From an uncultured Eubacteriales bacterium (GTDB lineage: Bacteria > Bacillota > Clostridia > Oscillospirales > CAG-272): 6,632 nucleotides of DNA. Both the position numbers and the translations under genes were made by a program. Below the pieces are notes generated by a model. That model did not search any database, had not been told where the DNA came from, and saw only the letters and a program-made list of their open reading frames with translations. The stretch spans positions 1 through 6,632 of the forward strand of contig CASEEB010000130.1 of NCBI GenBank assembly GCA_949286815.1, read 5' to 3'. Positions 5,991 through 6,632 of the stretch are shown piece after piece. Within the stretch, counting starts at the first letter, position 1; each line of letters opens with the position of its first letter.

Positions 5991-6077
5991 GTTTCACGCC
6001 GCAAATTTTTTTGATTCGCAAATTTTTTGCATCGCAAAAATGTTTTGCATCGCAAAATGTTTCGCTTTGCGTTTCAC
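5991..6077 (+). repeat. Cluster of short direct and inverted repeats
   Basis: Direct repeats: GTTTCAC at 5991-5997 and 6071-6077; CGCAAATTTTTT at 6000-6011 and 6017-6028. Two consecutive small hairpins: TTTTTGC-atc-GCAAAAA (6024-6040) and TTTTGC-atc-GCAAAA (6043-6057), the second nearly a copy of the first. The same GCAAA/TTTGC words continue in CGCTTTGCG (6063-6071). Confidence 0.7.
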
Positions 6078-6105
6078 AAAACAAAAAAATTTTTCATATT
6101 CTGTT

Positions 6106-6124
6106 TGCGCCGCCTGCGGCGGCA
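6106..6124 (+). other. GC-rich hairpin abutting the XRE ribosome binding site
   Basis: CGCCG (6108-6112), loop CCTG, CGGCG (6117-6121), extendable across a one-base bulge to T6106-A6124. It stands out in AT-rich surroundings. It ends against the GGGGG run that precedes the ATG, so it could affect ribosome access. Confidence 0.5.
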
Positions 6125-6135
6125 TGGGGGTTACA

Positions 6136-6342
6136 ATGAGAATAAGGGATTTAAGAGAAGACAGCGATCTTACTCAACGGGAAATCGCGGAATATCTGCA
6201 CATCAGGCAAAACACATATTCACAGTATGAAAACGGGCAAAGGCAGCTCCCTATAGACGTGTTGATAGCCTTGGCAAAATATTATCATACCTCTACGGAT
6301 TATCTGCTCGGGCTGACAGATCAAAGGGAACCGTATAAATAA
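6136..6342 (+). CDS. XRE-family helix-turn-helix transcriptional regulator (68 aa)
   Basis: A small protein made almost wholly of one Cro/CI-type DNA-binding domain. The sequence LTQREIAEYL (12-21) forms the second helix; IRQNTYSQYENGQRQLP (23-39) holds the recognition helix and the typical YE-x-G-x-R-x-x-P stretch. It ends with LIALAKYYHTSTDYLLG (43-59), the usual closing helix of this family. It should act as a cytoplasmic dimeric DNA-binding repressor or activator. The ATG at 6136 follows GGGGG with a five-base gap; an in-frame ATG at 6124 would add four residues but leaves no RBS. It is divergent from the four-TM gene and probably binds the palindromes between them (inference). Stand-alone HTH proteins of this size occur in mobile elements, toxin-antitoxin systems and chromosomal switches; no toxin or integrase is visible here. 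Confidence 0.92.
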   Translation: MRIRDLREDSDLTQREIAEYLHIRQNTYSQYENGQRQLPIDVLIALAKYYHTSTDYLLGLTDQREPYK

Positions 6343-6354
6343 AATGCAAATAAA

Positions 6355-6368
6355 GCCCGAAATCGGGC
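6355..6368. terminator. Small hairpin after the XRE gene
   Basis: GCCCGA (6355-6360), two bases, then TCGGGC (6363-6368), 12 bases past the XRE stop. On the + strand it is followed by GAAAATTTG rather than a T run, so it is a poor intrinsic terminator. On the minus strand TTTATTTG follows. It probably marks the 3' end of the XRE transcript or protects it. Confidence 0.4.
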
Positions 6369-6398
6369 GAAAATTTGAAAAAACTTTTGTGTATTGTA

Positions 6399-6427
6399 TT
6401 GAAAACCGCATTTAATCATGTTATAAT
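6399..6427 (+). promoter_or_regulatory. Promoter of the gene at the right edge
   Basis: -35 TTGAAA (6399-6404), 17-base spacer, -10 TATAAT (6422-6427) with TG one base upstream (extended -10). The start point would be near 6434, with a leader of about 70 bases. It makes the downstream gene independent of the XRE transcript. Confidence 0.75.
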
Positions 6428-6495
6428 TTATTAAAGTCTGACAATTTGACAATGTAATTTCGCGCATAATTTGGCGTTTGAAAATTTGCGTATAT

Positions 6496-6500
6496 GGAGA
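6496..6500 (+). promoter_or_regulatory. Ribosome binding site of the right-edge gene
   Basis: GGAGA six bases before the ATG at 6507. With the promoter at 6399-6427 it supports this start. Confidence 0.65.
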
Positions 6501-6506
6501 ATTGAT

Positions 6507-6632
6507 ATGTTAACAGCTCCTCAATTGTTGTATTGCGGCGGTGAGACAGTGCTGCCGACGCAATTGCTTTCCGATATTCGGCTTGACGGAATATTGAGCT
6601 CTCAGGCGTTGTGCTTTTTACAAAAGCCGTGC
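6507..6632 (+). CDS. Start of an unidentified protein, 3' truncated by window edge
   Basis: ATG at 6507 with GGAGA upstream opens a frame that runs to the end of the window (42 codons). The visible part is moderately hydrophobic, begins MLTAPQLLYCGGE and contains LLSDIRLDGIL (20-30), with no recognisable domain. The opening 'LLY...D-x-x-LD-x-IL' loosely recalls the start of MutS-related proteins of Clostridia, but 42 residues cannot support that. Promoter and RBS make it likely to be a real gene. Confidence 0.6.
   Translation, partial: MLTAPQLLYCGGETVLPTQLLSDIRLDGILSSQALCFLQKPC

Larger units (their letters stand above)
5888..6135 (+). other. AT-rich, hairpin- and repeat-rich leader of the XRE gene
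   Basis: No convincing gene is seen in the ~250 bases between the divergent promoters and the XRE start. A GTG with GGAGG four bases upstream opens a 15-codon frame near 5919, a weak leader-peptide candidate. A frame in phase with the XRE gene is open from a TTG at 5989, but its translation is low-complexity and built from the repeats, so I do not treat it as an N-terminal extension. The right half consists of short repeated hairpins described separately. Confidence 0.5.

Noticed and set aside
5991..6077. CRISPR array
   Set aside because: Repeats are 7-12 bases, unevenly spaced and low-complexity, with no unique spacers of regular length.
5989..6135. In-frame N-terminal extension of the XRE protein from a TTG at 5989
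   Set aside because: The extension is low-complexity, encoded by the repeat cluster, has no RBS, and precedes a standard XRE domain that starts normally at 6136.
5293..6342. Prophage or toxin-antitoxin locus suggested by the XRE gene
   Set aside because: No integrase, phage structural gene, recognised toxin or attachment-site repeat is visible in the window.

Overview
This window looks like chromosomal DNA from a low-to-mid GC Bacillota (Clostridia) bacterium, probably gut-associated. The basis is strong GGAGG-type ribosome binding sites, sigma-A promoters with extended -10 elements (TGnTATAAT), AT-rich intergenic spacers and the gene families present. No marker gene fixes the lineage.

Layout, left to right: (1) the 3' three-quarters of an ABC exporter half-transporter (+ strand, cut by the window start), followed by a hairpin terminator; (2) a ~440 bp convergent intergenic stretch with a clear bidirectional terminator near its right end and a structured, unassigned island in its middle; (3) a minus-strand operon of three different Gfo/Idh/MocA NAD(P)-dependent oxidoreductases, read from right to left as 430 aa, 361 aa and 317 aa, with its own near-consensus promoter (5217-5245) and strong RBS; (4) a minus-strand gene for a 169-aa, four-TM membrane protein of unknown function, whose promoter carries overlapping palindromes; (5) a ~250 bp AT-rich leader full of short hairpins and direct repeats, then a 68-aa XRE-type helix-turn-helix regulator on the + strand; (6) a new + strand promoter and the first 42 codons of a gene cut by the window end.

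How they may work together: the three oxidoreductases are co-transcribed, and the last two overlap by one base (TGATG). They differ at the family's catalytic EKP position: EKP in the middle gene, EKV in the last, EVL in the first. This suggests different chemistry on related carbohydrate substrates, for example C3 oxidation/reduction steps of a sugar or glycoside pathway; the first resembles the NAD-dependent GH109-like branch. No transporter, kinase or lyase lies next to them in the window, so the substrate is open. The divergent XRE regulator and four-TM protein share a palindrome-rich control region and may form a small regulator/target module. The ABC exporter is a separate unit.
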